DNA of 64,000 nt from Anaerolineales bacterium (GTDB lineage: Bacteria; Chloroflexota; Anaerolineae; Anaerolineales; DRMV01): the NCBI GenBank assembly GCA_027023425.1, contig JALVVL010000010.1, positions 48,931-112,930 of the forward strand, given 5' to 3'. The position numbers and the translations under genes are program-made. A model generated the notes under the pieces. It saw only the letters and a program-made list of their open reading frames with translations, was not told the DNA's origin and searched no databases. Positions 7,901-16,844 of this stretch are shown here, in pieces; positions within the stretch are counted from its first letter, which is position 1, and every line of letters starts with the position of its first letter.

Positions 7901-9553
7901 CTAATCCCCTACTTCTTCGCGAAGTTCACGTTTGCGAATCGGCTCAGGCCAAAAGCCCTCGGGCTTGAGCAACATCATCGCAATCAGCGAAAGGCCGTAA
8001 ATCAACATCCGGTATTCGGCGAATTCGCGCAACAGTTCTGGCAAGCCAACCAAGGCAAGCGAACCGACGAACACACCGGGCATACTGCCAACACCGCCCA
8101 CAATGATGAGCGAAAGCACGTTGATGGAAATCAGCAAGTTGAAACTGTGCGGGAAAATTGAGCCTACATACGAGGCGAAAATTGCACCTGCCAAGCCCGA
8201 GAACGAAGCGCCAAAGGCAAAAGCCGTCAATTTGGTCACCACGAGGTCAATGCCCATTGCTTCGGCCACGTCTTCGTCCTCGCGCATAGCCATCCACGCG
8301 CGGCCAAGGCGCGACTCGCGCAAGCGATAGGCCACAAATGCCGCTATGCCTATCCCCACAAGTATCAGGTAGTAAAAGTGGATGGGCGTTTGTATTTTGA
8401 ACCCAAATAGCGGCGGCTTGGGGATGAGCAAAATGCCCTGGGCACCGCCGATTAGCGGCTTCAACCAGTTTGAAAGGGCTAAGATGCGGATGATTTCGCC
8501 AAAGCCCAAGGTCACAATGGCGAGGTAGTCGCCGCGCATACGCAACACCGGCACGCCGAGCAAAATGCCCGCCACCATCGCCACCAGAATTGAGAAGGGC
8601 ACAGCCTCCCAAAACGTCCAATGGGCAATGCCCAAGGGGCCTGTAGAGGTGAGCAAGCCCATAGTGTACGCGCCAAGAGCAAAGAAGGCCACATAACCGA
8701 GGTCAAGCAAGCCAGCATAGCCCACCACAATGTTCAAGCCCAAACCCATGATGGTGTAAAGTCCCACCATATTGAGCACATGGCTGAGGTAAGAACCAAG
8801 CAAAAGGGGCAAGCCAGCCACAACCACCAGCGCCAAGGCACCGACAACCATGCGCCGTAACTGTGATTTGGTTACGCCAGCAGGCTCGGTTGCAACAGCC
8901 TCGGCAGATTCCTTGGGCTTGCGGTGTGCACTCCAATAATCATAGGCTATACTCAGGCCAAATACCAGCACAGCGCCCAAAATGTTGAGCCCTTCCACAC
9001 CCAAAAACGGCTGGAACATCCAACCGATAGTCATTCCAGTGAACAGGTCTGAGAGCAACCCCACCGTAATCGTTATCAAAAACGCCTTGACTACGCTGTC
9101 GCGCCAAAAAGTAGGCAGGGAGACAACCAACGCTATCAAGATCCCCCACAAAGCACCTACCGCAACAAGCATGGCCGAGCCAAGCCACGGCCCTTTGCCA
9201 AAGGTGAGGAGCGAATACATTTCCGGCCCGGCGTGGACAAACACAAAATGGTAATCCACCCACTGGGCGGTCATGGGCAGAAGAGCAACCAAAAAAGCAC
9301 CCAAACCGCCCACAAGGGCACCGGCGGCTATAAGTTTGCCTTTGGACTCGCTCTCACGATGATGGTTCAAGAACACATACGCAACCACACCCCAAGAGAG
9401 CAAAAGGGTGATGTGCCCCAAAGAAAGTTGTTCAATCACAGCGCGCTTGTTGAACGCCTGCACCAACCCAACAAGGGTGGAATACAACCCGATAGCACCA
9501 GCAAGGAGGCCGTTTTTGACGGCGCTTTTCCAAAAAGTGTTTTGGGAATCCAT
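7901..9553 (-). CDS. livM: LivM-type ABC permease with a long N-terminal membrane extension
   Basis: 550 aa, larger than the usual LivM permeases of roughly 300-430 aa. The C-terminal part (about 240-540) is a standard LivM domain with GLGLNIVVGYAGLLDLGYVAF and the coupling-loop region RESRLGRAWMAMREDEDVAEAMG. Residues 1-230 add about six membrane segments, including YDYWSAHRK at the end and a charged linker. ATG start with AGGAGG. The neighbours are livH upstream (15 bp) and livG downstream. The function of the extension is unknown. Confidence 0.9.
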   Translation of the reverse strand: MDSQNTFWKSAVKNGLLAGAIGLYSTLVGLVQAFNKRAVIEQLSLGHITLLLSWGVVAYVFLNHHRESESKGKLIAAGALVGGLGAFLVALLPMTAQWVDYHFVFVHAGPEMYSLLTFGKGPWLGSAMLVAVGALWGILIALVVSLPTFWRDSVVKAFLITITVGLLSDLFTGMTIGWMFQPFLGVEGLNILGAVLVFGLSIAYDYWSAHRKPKESAEAVATEPAGVTKSQLRRMVVGALALVVVAGLPLLLGSYLSHVLNMVGLYTIMGLGLNIVVGYAGLLDLGYVAFFALGAYTMGLLTSTGPLGIAHWTFWEAVPFSILVAMVAGILLGVPVLRMRGDYLAIVTLGFGEIIRILALSNWLKPLIGGAQGILLIPKPPLFGFKIQTPIHFYYLILVGIGIAAFVAYRLRESRLGRAWMAMREDEDVAEAMGIDLVVTKLTAFAFGASFSGLAGAIFASYVGSIFPHSFNLLISINVLSLIIVGGVGSMPGVFVGSLALVGLPELLREFAEYRMLIYGLSLIAMMLLKPEGFWPEPIRKRELREEVGD

Positions 9554-9568
9554 TTTTGCCGCCTCCTG

Positions 9569-10639
9569 CTACACTTTCTCTTCCGAAAGGCGCTCGCCCA
9601 TCAAGCCCGTGGGGCGGAAAATGAGCACAAGCACCAACAGGGTGAAAGCGATAACGTCCTTCAATTGATAGGAAGCCGGTATGCCCAAGCCTTCCAAAAT
9701 CAAACCCGGGCCAAGGGCTTCAAAAATCCCGAGAATAAAGCCACCCAGCATAGCGCCGGGGACATTGCCGATGCCGCCCACCACCGCGGCAGTAAAGGCT
9801 TTGATGCCCGGAATGAAGCCCATAAAGAAGTGCACCTGCTTGAAAATCAAAGCATAAAGCACGCCCGCAATGCCCGCCAGCGCCGCGCCCAGAATGAAGG
9901 TGTTGACAATCACGCGGTCCACATCAACGCCCATCAGCGAGGCAACATCTTTATCTTCGGCTACGGCGCGCATTGCCTTGCCTGCTTTGGTGTACTGCAC
10001 ATAGGCGTACAAACCAGCCATCAACAAGATTGAAAGGATGATGACCAGCAAGTGAACTTTGAGAATTCGCAGCCCAAACACCGAAGTTTTGCCCACGAAG
10101 ATTTTCATATCGGGGTAGGCTTCCACACCAGAGCCGTAGAGGCCGCGGAAGGTGTACTCAATTGTGAAGGAAGCGCCGATAGCGGTAATGAGCGGCACAA
10201 GCCGGGGCGCTTTACGAAGTGGGCGATAGGCAACACGCTCGGTGATGAGCGCTACCACAACCGAAGTTACCATTGCCAACAGCATTATCAACAAAAGCGA
10301 AATGATAGGGTGAGAGTTATAAATGCCATACTGGTTCAGTTTCGCGGCAAGGAAGTAACCGGTAAATGCACCGGCCATAAAAATATCGCCGTGGGCAAAG
10401 TTGATCATAAAGAGAATGCCGTAAACCAGCGTGTAACCCAAGGCTATCAACGCATACACACCACCTTGGGAAATGCCAAAAACAACAAAATCCATCCACT
10501 GCTCTTTGGTGTAGTAAGCGTTGTGGATGGAACCAATCACCCCGATAACGGCGATGACTAAAATGGCGAGGCCGAAAAGCCACACCATAATATCTACCCA
10601 ACTAAGTCGCTCAAGGAAATACTTGATTTTCTCGGACAT
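9569..10639 (-). CDS. livH: LivH-type ABC permease
   Basis: 356 aa from the ATG at 10639 (AAGGAGG with 8-nt spacing; the upstream GTG is only 2 nt from it). Integral membrane protein with about eight to nine segments. The early GGVYALIALGYTLVYGILFMINFAHGD segment is characteristic of LivH, and the coupling loop reads TKAGKAMRAVAEDKDVASLMGVD. It pairs with LivM. An N-terminal membrane anchor precedes the family core. It is separated from livK by a hairpin. Confidence 0.92.
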   Translation of the reverse strand: MSEKIKYFLERLSWVDIMVWLFGLAILVIAVIGVIGSIHNAYYTKEQWMDFVVFGISQGGVYALIALGYTLVYGILFMINFAHGDIFMAGAFTGYFLAAKLNQYGIYNSHPIISLLLIMLLAMVTSVVVALITERVAYRPLRKAPRLVPLITAIGASFTIEYTFRGLYGSGVEAYPDMKIFVGKTSVFGLRILKVHLLVIILSILLMAGLYAYVQYTKAGKAMRAVAEDKDVASLMGVDVDRVIVNTFILGAALAGIAGVLYALIFKQVHFFMGFIPGIKAFTAAVVGGIGNVPGAMLGGFILGIFEALGPGLILEGLGIPASYQLKDVIAFTLLVLVLIFRPTGLMGERLSEEKV

Positions 10640-10715
10640 GCACACAGCCTCCTTGGTCTAAGGCGGCATTCACCCGTAGAGCGCCCAAAACACACGAATA
10701 AATAACAGCAGAGGA

Positions 10716-10748
10716 AGGGCACCGGCGGCGGACACCCACCGGCGCCCT
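10716..10748 (-). terminator. Intercistronic hairpin between livK and livH
   Basis: AGGGCACCGGCGG pairs with CCACCGGCGCCCT (two G-U pairs) around a 7-nt loop. On the minus strand TCCTCTGCTGTTATTTATT follows, which is only partly T-rich. Inference: a leaky terminator or 3' stabiliser that lets the binding protein be made in excess over the permeases, as known for many ABC importers. Confidence 0.65.
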
Positions 10749-10773
10749 TCTCAAAGCCTACGAAGCCACTCGG

Positions 10774-11988
10774 TTACTTCTTCGGCCACACCGGCACGTA
10801 CTTGCCGTTGATGATCTTGTTGATGTTGATCTTCGGGTCGGCGCAGTCACCGTACTGGTTGCAGGTGAGCGTGCCGGTCAAGCCCTTGAAGTTCTTGGTG
10901 CTGAAGAGAGCCTGGCAGAGAGCCTTGCGCGGGATGTGAATAGTGCCGTCCTTGTCCACCACGGCTACCTTCTTGATGGCGTCAAGCAACATCATGGTAG
11001 CGTCGTAGGCATGCAGGTGGAAGGCGCTGGGCGGCTCCTGCCCGTACTTGGCCTCGTACTTCTTGTTGAACTCTTCGTTGTTCACAGCCGCGGGGCCAGA
11101 GAGGTACATACCCTCAGCCGCCTTGCCGGCCGCCTTGATGAAGTCGGGCGAGATCATGCCGTCAGAGCCCATCAACACGGTCTTCTCCAAACCGGGCACC
11201 TCTTTGGCCTGCTGGGTGATCAAAGCGCCCTCTTGGATGAAGATCGGGTAATAGAGCACATCGGGGTGAGTGGCCGCGATCTTGGTCAGCACCGGGCGCA
11301 TGTCGGTATCGCCAACGTTGATGGCCTCTTGAGCCACGCATTTGCCGCCCAATTGGGTGAAGACATCGCAAGCCACCTGCTGCAACTGCTCGGCGTAGGG
11401 GCTACCATCGTGAATGGTCGCCATAGTCCTCGCACCGAGCACCTTGTAGGCAAATTCGGCCACGGCCTTACCCTGCACTTTGTCGTTGTGGGCAGTGCGC
11501 AGGTAGCACTCGGCGTGGGTCTTCGGCGCAGTCAGCGAGGGCGCAGTGTTGGAGGGCGAAATCATGGGGATGTGAGCATCCGAAAGGATCTTGGATGCAG
11601 GCTCACCGGCGCTGGAGCAGTTGGTACCGATCACGCCCACAATGGACTTGTCGGCCGCCAACTTCTGCGCGGCGGTCTGGCCGCCCTCGGCGGAGCACTG
11701 GGAGTCTTCCTTCACCACCTGAATGGAGTGCTTGCCTTTCGCAAGCCAATCCTTGTTCGCGGCGGTGAAGTCATCCACGGCGATTTCAACGCCGCCCAGT
11801 GAGTCCACGCCCAGCGATTCATTCGGGCCGCTCAGCACCAGTGCGGCGCCGATCTTGATGGGCTGCCCGGGGGCAACGTTCACACAGCCGTACGGGTCTT
11901 CGCACTTGTACGAAGACTTACCGCATGCCGCCAGCACAACTGCTACCAGCAACACCACGGCAATTAAGATGAACCAGCGTTTCTTCAT
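10774..11988 (-). CDS. livK: Branched-chain amino acid-type ABC transporter substrate-binding lipoprotein
   Basis: 404 aa with a lipoprotein signal (VLLVAVVLAACGKS, lipobox AAC). The periplasmic-binding-protein type 1 fold is recognisable from IKIGAALVLSGPNESLG, VGVIGTNCSSAGEPASKI and IPMISPSNTAPSLT. It captures the substrate for LivHMGF; branched-chain amino acids are the default, but amides, urea or aromatic compounds are possible in this family. AAGGAGGAGG precedes the start. First gene of the operon. Confidence 0.92.
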   Translation of the reverse strand: MKKRWFILIAVVLLVAVVLAACGKSSYKCEDPYGCVNVAPGQPIKIGAALVLSGPNESLGVDSLGGVEIAVDDFTAANKDWLAKGKHSIQVVKEDSQCSAEGGQTAAQKLAADKSIVGVIGTNCSSAGEPASKILSDAHIPMISPSNTAPSLTAPKTHAECYLRTAHNDKVQGKAVAEFAYKVLGARTMATIHDGSPYAEQLQQVACDVFTQLGGKCVAQEAINVGDTDMRPVLTKIAATHPDVLYYPIFIQEGALITQQAKEVPGLEKTVLMGSDGMISPDFIKAAGKAAEGMYLSGPAAVNNEEFNKKYEAKYGQEPPSAFHLHAYDATMMLLDAIKKVAVVDKDGTIHIPRKALCQALFSTKNFKGLTGTLTCNQYGDCADPKININKIINGKYVPVWPKK

Positions 11989-12038
11989 GCTTCCTCCTCC
12001 TTTATAAGGAACACGAATTGGGATAGGATGGACAAAGA

Positions 12039-12056
12039 AGGGGCAAAAAAGCCCCT
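12039..12056. other. Small hairpin at the 5' end of the livK leader
   Basis: AGGGGC-AAAAAA-GCCCCT. It falls within the first bases of the transcript expected from the livK promoter. No T-tract follows on either strand, so it is more likely a 5' stability element than a terminator. Inference. Confidence 0.4.
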
Positions 12057-12065
12057 CCTGTGCTC

Positions 12066-12094
12066 ATTTTACAGACAACAAGGGGCAAGGTCAA
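12066..12094 (-). promoter_or_regulatory. Sigma-70-type promoter of the liv operon
   Basis: On the minus strand TTGACC, a 17-nt spacer and TAAAAT. The predicted start is near 12059, about 70 nt upstream of livK. No operator was recognised. Confidence 0.7.
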
Positions 12095-12171
12095 GCGCTC
12101 CCCGCAATCACCCTTATTTTTTTACGATGATTTTATGTTCCCGATGCTCAACAAGAGCAAAAGCCCCATTA

Positions 12172-12180
12172 TGGTAGAAT
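12172..12180 (+). promoter_or_regulatory. Candidate extended -10 promoter of gyrB
   Basis: TGG-TAGAAT, an extended -10 without a good -35, about 30 nt upstream of the gyrB start. GAGG lies at the usual ribosome-binding distance from the GTG. Confidence 0.5.
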
Positions 12181-12210
12181 TAAGCCAGTGTGGAACTGTG
12201 GAGGTAACGA

Positions 12211-14127
12211 GTGACTCAATCTCAAAACAACTCTTACGACGCTTCCAGCATTCAAGTTTTAGAAGGTTTAGAAGCAGTACGCCGCCGTCCGGGGATGTAT
12301 GTGGGCGGCACAGATTCAAAAGCCCTCCACCACCTCATCTACGAGGTGGTGGACAACTCTATTGACGAAGCACTGGCCGGAGCGTGCGACCGCATTGAAG
12401 TCATCATCCATCCCGACCAGAGCGTGACGGTGGAGGATAACGGCCGCGGCATCCCTGTGGATATTCACCCGCAGACGGGTAAACCCGCGCTTGAAGTGGT
12501 GATGACCACCCTGCACGCGGGCGGCAAGTTCGGCGGCGGAGGCTACAAAGTCTCCGGCGGCTTGCATGGCGTCGGCGTTTCAGCCGTGAACGCCCTTTCG
12601 GAATGGTGCGAGGTGGTGGTCAAACGCGATGGCTTCATCTACCGCCAGCGCTATAAGCAAGGCCGCCCCGTAACTCCGGTGGAAAAAATCGGCAAAGCCC
12701 CAAAAGGCCAAACCGGAACCCGCACCACTTTCAAGTTTGACCCTACCATTTTCAAGGACAATCTCTCTTTCAAATACGAAACGCTGGTGCAGCGCTTCCG
12801 CGAGATGGCTTTTGTTACCCGCGGCGTGACCATCCACTTTGTGGATGAACGCACCGACCGCGAAATGACCTTTTACTTTGAAGGCGGCATCAAGTCCTTT
12901 GTGCGCTACCTCAACCGCAACCGCCAGCCGCTCCATCCGGTCGTCCACGCCGAAAAGACAATTGAAAATATCACAATTGAATTTGCCCTGCAATACACCG
13001 ATGCCTTCACCGAATCGGTTTACGCATTTGCCAACACCATCAACACAGTTGACGGCGGCACACACCTAACCGGAATGCGTAGCGCAATCACCCGCACGCT
13101 CAACGATTACGCCCGTAAAGCCGGTTTGCTGAAAGATTCCGACCCGAACTTCAGCGGTGATGATACCCGCGAAGGGCTCACCGCCATCGTGAGCGTCAAG
13201 CACCCCGACCCACAGTTTGAAAGCCAAACCAAAGTCAAACTGATGAACCCCGAGGTGCAAACTTACACCGCTCAGGTGGTGAGCGAAGCCTTTGGCAGGT
13301 TTTTGGAAGAAAACCCCTCGGCCGCGAAGGCCATAATCAAAAAATGCCTCACTTCGGCGAGGGCACGCATGGCGGCGCGCAAAGCGCGCGACCTCGTCAT
13401 CCGCAAATCCGCCCTTGAAAGCCTGACGCTCCCGGGCAAACTGGCCGACTGCTCCTCGCGCGATGCCACCAAAACCGAACTTTACATCGTGGAGGGCGAA
13501 TCGGCAGGCGGCTCAGCCAAGCAAGGGCGCGACCGCCACTTCCAAGCCGTCTTGCCCCTGCGCGGCAAAATCCTCAACACCGAGCGCGCTCGGCTGGATA
13601 AAATCCTTTCCAACAAAGAAATCAAAGCGCTCATTTCGGCGTTAGGCACCGGCATCGGCGAAGATTTCAACATCCAAAACCTGCGCTACGGGCGCGTCAT
13701 CATCATGACCGACGCCGACGTGGACGGCAGCCACATCCGCACCCTACTGCTCACCTTCTTCTTCCGCTACATGCTACCGCTGATTGAAGAAGGCCACCTC
13801 TACATCGCCCAGCCGCCGCTCTACCGCATAGCGGTCAAAAACAAGGTCTACTACGCCTACACCGAGGCCGACCGCGAGCGCATCCTCAAAGAAATCGGTG
13901 ACGGCGCGAAAGTCAACATCCAGCGCTACAAAGGCCTTGGTGAAATGAACCCACAGCAATTGTGGGAAACCACAATGGACCCACAAAACCGCACCCTTTT
14001 GCAGGTCACGATTGAAGATGCGGCAGAAGCCGACCGCGTGTTCAGCATGCTAATGGGAAGCGAAGTGCCGCCGCGGCGGCGTTTCATCCAAACGCACGCG
14101 CGCGAAGTCCGCAATTTGGATATCTAA
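12211..14127 (+). CDS. gyrB: DNA gyrase subunit B
   Basis: 638 aa, GTG start preceded by GGAGGTAACGA. GHKL ATPase domain with [12 protein letters not shown] (near 25), [23 protein letters not shown] and [21 protein letters not shown] domain with [18 protein letters not shown] (near 425) and [19 protein letters not shown] (near 500). The short length without an insert matches Gram-positive/Chloroflexota GyrB. With GyrA it introduces negative supercoils. gyrA, dnaA and recF are not adjacent. A Ser/Thr kinase gene starts 8 bp downstream, so the two are probably co-transcribed. Confidence 0.96.
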   Translation: MTQSQNNSYDASSIQVLEGLEAVRRRPGMYVGGTDSKALHHLIYEVVDNSIDEALAGACDRIEVIIHPDQSVTVEDNGRGIPVDIHPQTGKPALEVVMTTLHAGGKFGGGGYKVSGGLHGVGVSAVNALSEWCEVVVKRDGFIYRQRYKQGRPVTPVEKIGKAPKGQTGTRTTFKFDPTIFKDNLSFKYETLVQRFREMAFVTRGVTIHFVDERTDREMTFYFEGGIKSFVRYLNRNRQPLHPVVHAEKTIENITIEFALQYTDAFTESVYAFANTINTVDGGTHLTGMRSAITRTLNDYARKAGLLKDSDPNFSGDDTREGLTAIVSVKHPDPQFESQTKVKLMNPEVQTYTAQVVSEAFGRFLEENPSAAKAIIKKCLTSARARMAARKARDLVIRKSALESLTLPGKLADCSSRDATKTELYIVEGESAGGSAKQGRDRHFQAVLPLRGKILNTERARLDKILSNKEIKALISALGTGIGEDFNIQNLRYGRVIIMTDADVDGSHIRTLLLTFFFRYMLPLIEEGHLYIAQPPLYRIAVKNKVYYAYTEADRERILKEIGDGAKVNIQRYKGLGEMNPQQLWETTMDPQNRTLLQVTIEDAAEADRVFSMLMGSEVPPRRRFIQTHAREVRNLDI

Positions 14128-14135
14128 AGGCCAAA

Positions 14136-16427
14136 ATGCCCCTAAACCCCGGCGACATCCTGAACGGACGCTACAAAATCATTTCCATCCTCGGTCAGGG
14201 AGGGATGGGGTTTGTTTACCACGCCTTGGATACAAGCCTCAACATTGAAGTCGCCATTAAAGAAAACATTTTCACAACCCAAGAATACGCCGAGCAGTTT
14301 AAACGAGAGGCGCGGCTGCTTGCCGCCTTGCGACACCCAAACCTGCCGCGCGTAACCGACTACTTCGTCATAGAACAACAAGGCCAATACCTGGTGATGG
14401 ACTACATTCAGGGGGAAGACCTAAAAAAGCGCATTGAAAGAGAAGGCAAAATAGGAATTGCCGAAGCGGTAACAATAGGATTGGCGCTATGCGAGGCGCT
14501 GGAATACCTGCATTCCCAAGACCCACCGGTGATACACCGCGATATCAAACCCGGCAATGTGCGCATCACACCCGAAGGGCACGTCTACTTGGTAGATTTT
14601 GGGCTTGCCAAAATAGGCGGGCGCGACCAACGCACAATAACCGGCGCGCAAGCAGTAACTCCCGGCTTTTCACCACCCGAGCAATACGGCTCAGGACACA
14701 CCTCGGCCGTTTCGGATATTTACAGCCTTGGCGCAACCCTCTACACAGCCTTGAGCGGCGAAATTCCACCAGACGCCTTTGAGCGCGCATTAGACCAAGA
14801 AGAACTGAAGCCTCTTGACGAAATAAACCCCGAAGTGCCCTCGGCGCTTGCTCGTATCATAGAAACAGCCATGGCGTTACAGCCCGGCGAGCGTTTTCAA
14901 ACCGCTGCCGAGATGAAAGAAGCCCTTCTGAGCCTGAACTTGGTGCCCAACCAGCAGGAACACCTTTCGGAGCACGAATGGAGCATTGCCCCGCCACCAC
15001 AGCCGGAACACTGGCGCACGGAAACCAAACCAGAAACAGAACTCCCGCAGGGAAACAAGCCACTCCCATCACCGCCGTGGAGAAACGCGAGAGAAGCCAC
15101 CATTCCCGAAAATGACGGCAACCCACCCAAACCGCCAACGCCGCCGTCCAAACCTCCTCATGCCGCAAATGGCAAAGGCGGCAGAGCGCTTCTCCTTGTG
15201 ATGCTCATCGCCATCGTTTTAGCAGGATGGCGGCTTTTAGCACCCGCCGCTTTTATAAACACAACTCAACAAGCGATCTCGGCAGCAGAGGCGAAAATAA
15301 AACCCCTTATTCCGCCGCTCATCCCATCACGAACACCGGCTACGGAGGTCAGCGCGTCCATCCCAACCATCGTTTCAGCCGCCGAAAACACTGCCTTAGC
15401 CCCATCTCCAGTCCCACCTTCAGCGACCCCAAGCGCCACCATCAAACCGTCCCCCACCTATTTACCCAGCCCAACCCCCTCACCGACTAAGCGGCCGACC
15501 CCAACCGCAACGGTTGCAAACACGCCAACGTCCTCAGCCGTTGCAAGCAAACCGACCACCGTCCCCAAACCTACTCCAACGCCACTCGGCGGGAGCGGCC
15601 TCATTGCCTTTGCCGCCTACACCACAAACGAAGGCGTGCAAATTTTCCAAATCAACCCTCAAACGAAAGAGTATCGGCAGATCACCCACCGCAACGGCGG
15701 TGCTTGCCAGCCGCGTTGGTCACCGGATGGCAAATCACTGCTCTTCACCGCGCCTTGCTCCAAAAATGCGCTCTCTTACCCCAATGCGCAAATCTATTTG
15801 TTGCACTTGGGTAGCCTCAAACCAAAAGAAATCACACCCCCCGGCCTTGGAGATTACGACCCTGCATGGTCGCCAGATGGCCGCTACATAGCCTTCACCA
15901 GCCTGAGAGATGGCTATCCGCGCATTTACTATTTTGACACCCTAACCGACGAAACACATCCGCTCACCCCGGCAAAACAACACGCCTTCCAGCCTGCATG
16001 GTCGCCCGACGGCAAAACTGTGGCCTTCATCAGCAACAGCCAAGGCAGCTACCGCATCTGGATGGTAGGCTTTGCCTCACCACCTACCAAGCCTAAGCCA
16101 TTTTCACACAGTGGCATCAAAGCCAATTTCCACCCGAGTTGGACACCTGACGGCAAATGGCTTGTTTACGGTCAAACCAACCCAGCCCTTCCACTGCCAT
16201 ATTTGGTAAAAACGCCGCTAAACAACCCACTGCTGGAAACACGATTGCTCAAATCGGGATTAGCAATGCGCGAGCCCGCCGTCTCGCCCGATGGAAGATG
16301 GATAGCATTTGAGGGTTGGGAAACTGCCCCGGAGCACAAAATTTACATCATGCGCTTGGACGGCAGTTCAATAACAGCGCTCCTCAAACACGGGGGAAAG
16401 GTTTTTGATGCAGATTGGAAGCCATAG
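14136..16427 (+). CDS. Transmembrane Ser/Thr protein kinase with extracellular WD40-like (PD40) propeller
   Basis: 763 aa. Kinase domain at residues 10-275 with the glycine loop LGQGGMGFVY, VAIKE lysine, catalytic loop HRDIKPGN, DFG, and an activation segment TPGFSPPEQYG. A proline-rich juxtamembrane stretch is followed by one membrane segment (about 350-370) and a Pro/Thr/Ser linker. A TolB-type propeller of about five or six PD40 repeats (PRWSPDGKS, PAWSPDGRY, PAWSPDGKT, PSWTPDGKW, AVSPDGRW) follows. The layout is that of a membrane receptor kinase with an external sensor; the ligand and targets are unknown. It starts 8 bp after gyrB. Confidence 0.93.
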   Translation: MPLNPGDILNGRYKIISILGQGGMGFVYHALDTSLNIEVAIKENIFTTQEYAEQFKREARLLAALRHPNLPRVTDYFVIEQQGQYLVMDYIQGEDLKKRIEREGKIGIAEAVTIGLALCEALEYLHSQDPPVIHRDIKPGNVRITPEGHVYLVDFGLAKIGGRDQRTITGAQAVTPGFSPPEQYGSGHTSAVSDIYSLGATLYTALSGEIPPDAFERALDQEELKPLDEINPEVPSALARIIETAMALQPGERFQTAAEMKEALLSLNLVPNQQEHLSEHEWSIAPPPQPEHWRTETKPETELPQGNKPLPSPPWRNAREATIPENDGNPPKPPTPPSKPPHAANGKGGRALLLVMLIAIVLAGWRLLAPAAFINTTQQAISAAEAKIKPLIPPLIPSRTPATEVSASIPTIVSAAENTALAPSPVPPSATPSATIKPSPTYLPSPTPSPTKRPTPTATVANTPTSSAVASKPTTVPKPTPTPLGGSGLIAFAAYTTNEGVQIFQINPQTKEYRQITHRNGGACQPRWSPDGKSLLFTAPCSKNALSYPNAQIYLLHLGSLKPKEITPPGLGDYDPAWSPDGRYIAFTSLRDGYPRIYYFDTLTDETHPLTPAKQHAFQPAWSPDGKTVAFISNSQGSYRIWMVGFASPPTKPKPFSHSGIKANFHPSWTPDGKWLVYGQTNPALPLPYLVKTPLNNPLLETRLLKSGLAMREPAVSPDGRWIAFEGWETAPEHKIYIMRLDGSSITALLKHGGKVFDADWKP

Positions 16428-16463
16428 CCGCCCCCCACGCTTTGGAGTAGGGCGACTTCGCGA

Positions 16464-16490
16464 AAGCGGTAGGTGCAGTTTCAACTGCCG
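16464..16490. repeat. Solo REP-like palindromic repeat
   Basis: A 27-bp sequence containing the palindrome GCAGTTTCAACTGC, preceded by CGACTTCGC. The same 27 bases occur at 51199-51225 and 51868-51894, either side of an IS200-like transposase gene. Confidence 0.8.
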
Positions 16491-16536
16491 CCGGAAAACC
16501 ACAGAAGGCACAGAAGCACTACAGAAAGCGGCAGGT

Positions 16537-16566
16537 GTAGGGGCGGCTTTGAAAAGCCGCCCCTAC
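16537..16566. repeat. Perfect GC-rich inverted repeat in the 16.4-16.8 kb gap
   Basis: GTAGGGGCGGCTTT and its complement form a 14-bp stem with a 2-nt loop. No T-tract follows. The rest of the 417-bp gap holds other palindromic GC-rich fragments (for example AGGCGCACGCCGTGCGCCCC, GCCCCGTAGGGGC) and no gene. It looks like a graveyard of dispersed repeats; a weak terminator role after the kinase gene is possible. Confidence 0.6.
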
Positions 16567-16844
16567 GCTTTGGGAAACGGCGACTCGTCGCCGCACACAA
16601 GAGCGCCGCGGCGCTGTGGCAGGGAAAGAGATGTCATTGCAAGCCCCGTAGGGGCGAAGCAATTCCCTTTTCGGCCCCGGGACAGGCGCACGCCGTGCGC
16701 CCCTACACGAGGCTTCGGCAGGATCACTTTTGTAAGGGCAAACGGCTGTTTACCCAGCGCCCCAAGCCGCCGCAGGGCAACTTGGCAGAAGAGTTTTCAA
16801 ATAGGTCTTACTCTTGAATTACCAAAATCCTGTTTGATAACGCA

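Noticed and set aside
10936-11802. 288-aa plus-strand ORF opposite livK
   Set aside because: It is a shadow of a strong lipoprotein gene, with no start signal or domain.
11989-12058. Amino-acid riboswitch or T-box in the livK leader
   Set aside because: The leader is only about 70 nt and holds one short hairpin, with no conserved riboswitch core.
12000-12210. Replication origin next to gyrB
   Set aside because: There is no dnaA, dnaN or recF, and no cluster of DnaA boxes or AT-rich unwinding element is visible. gyrB here is followed by a kinase gene.
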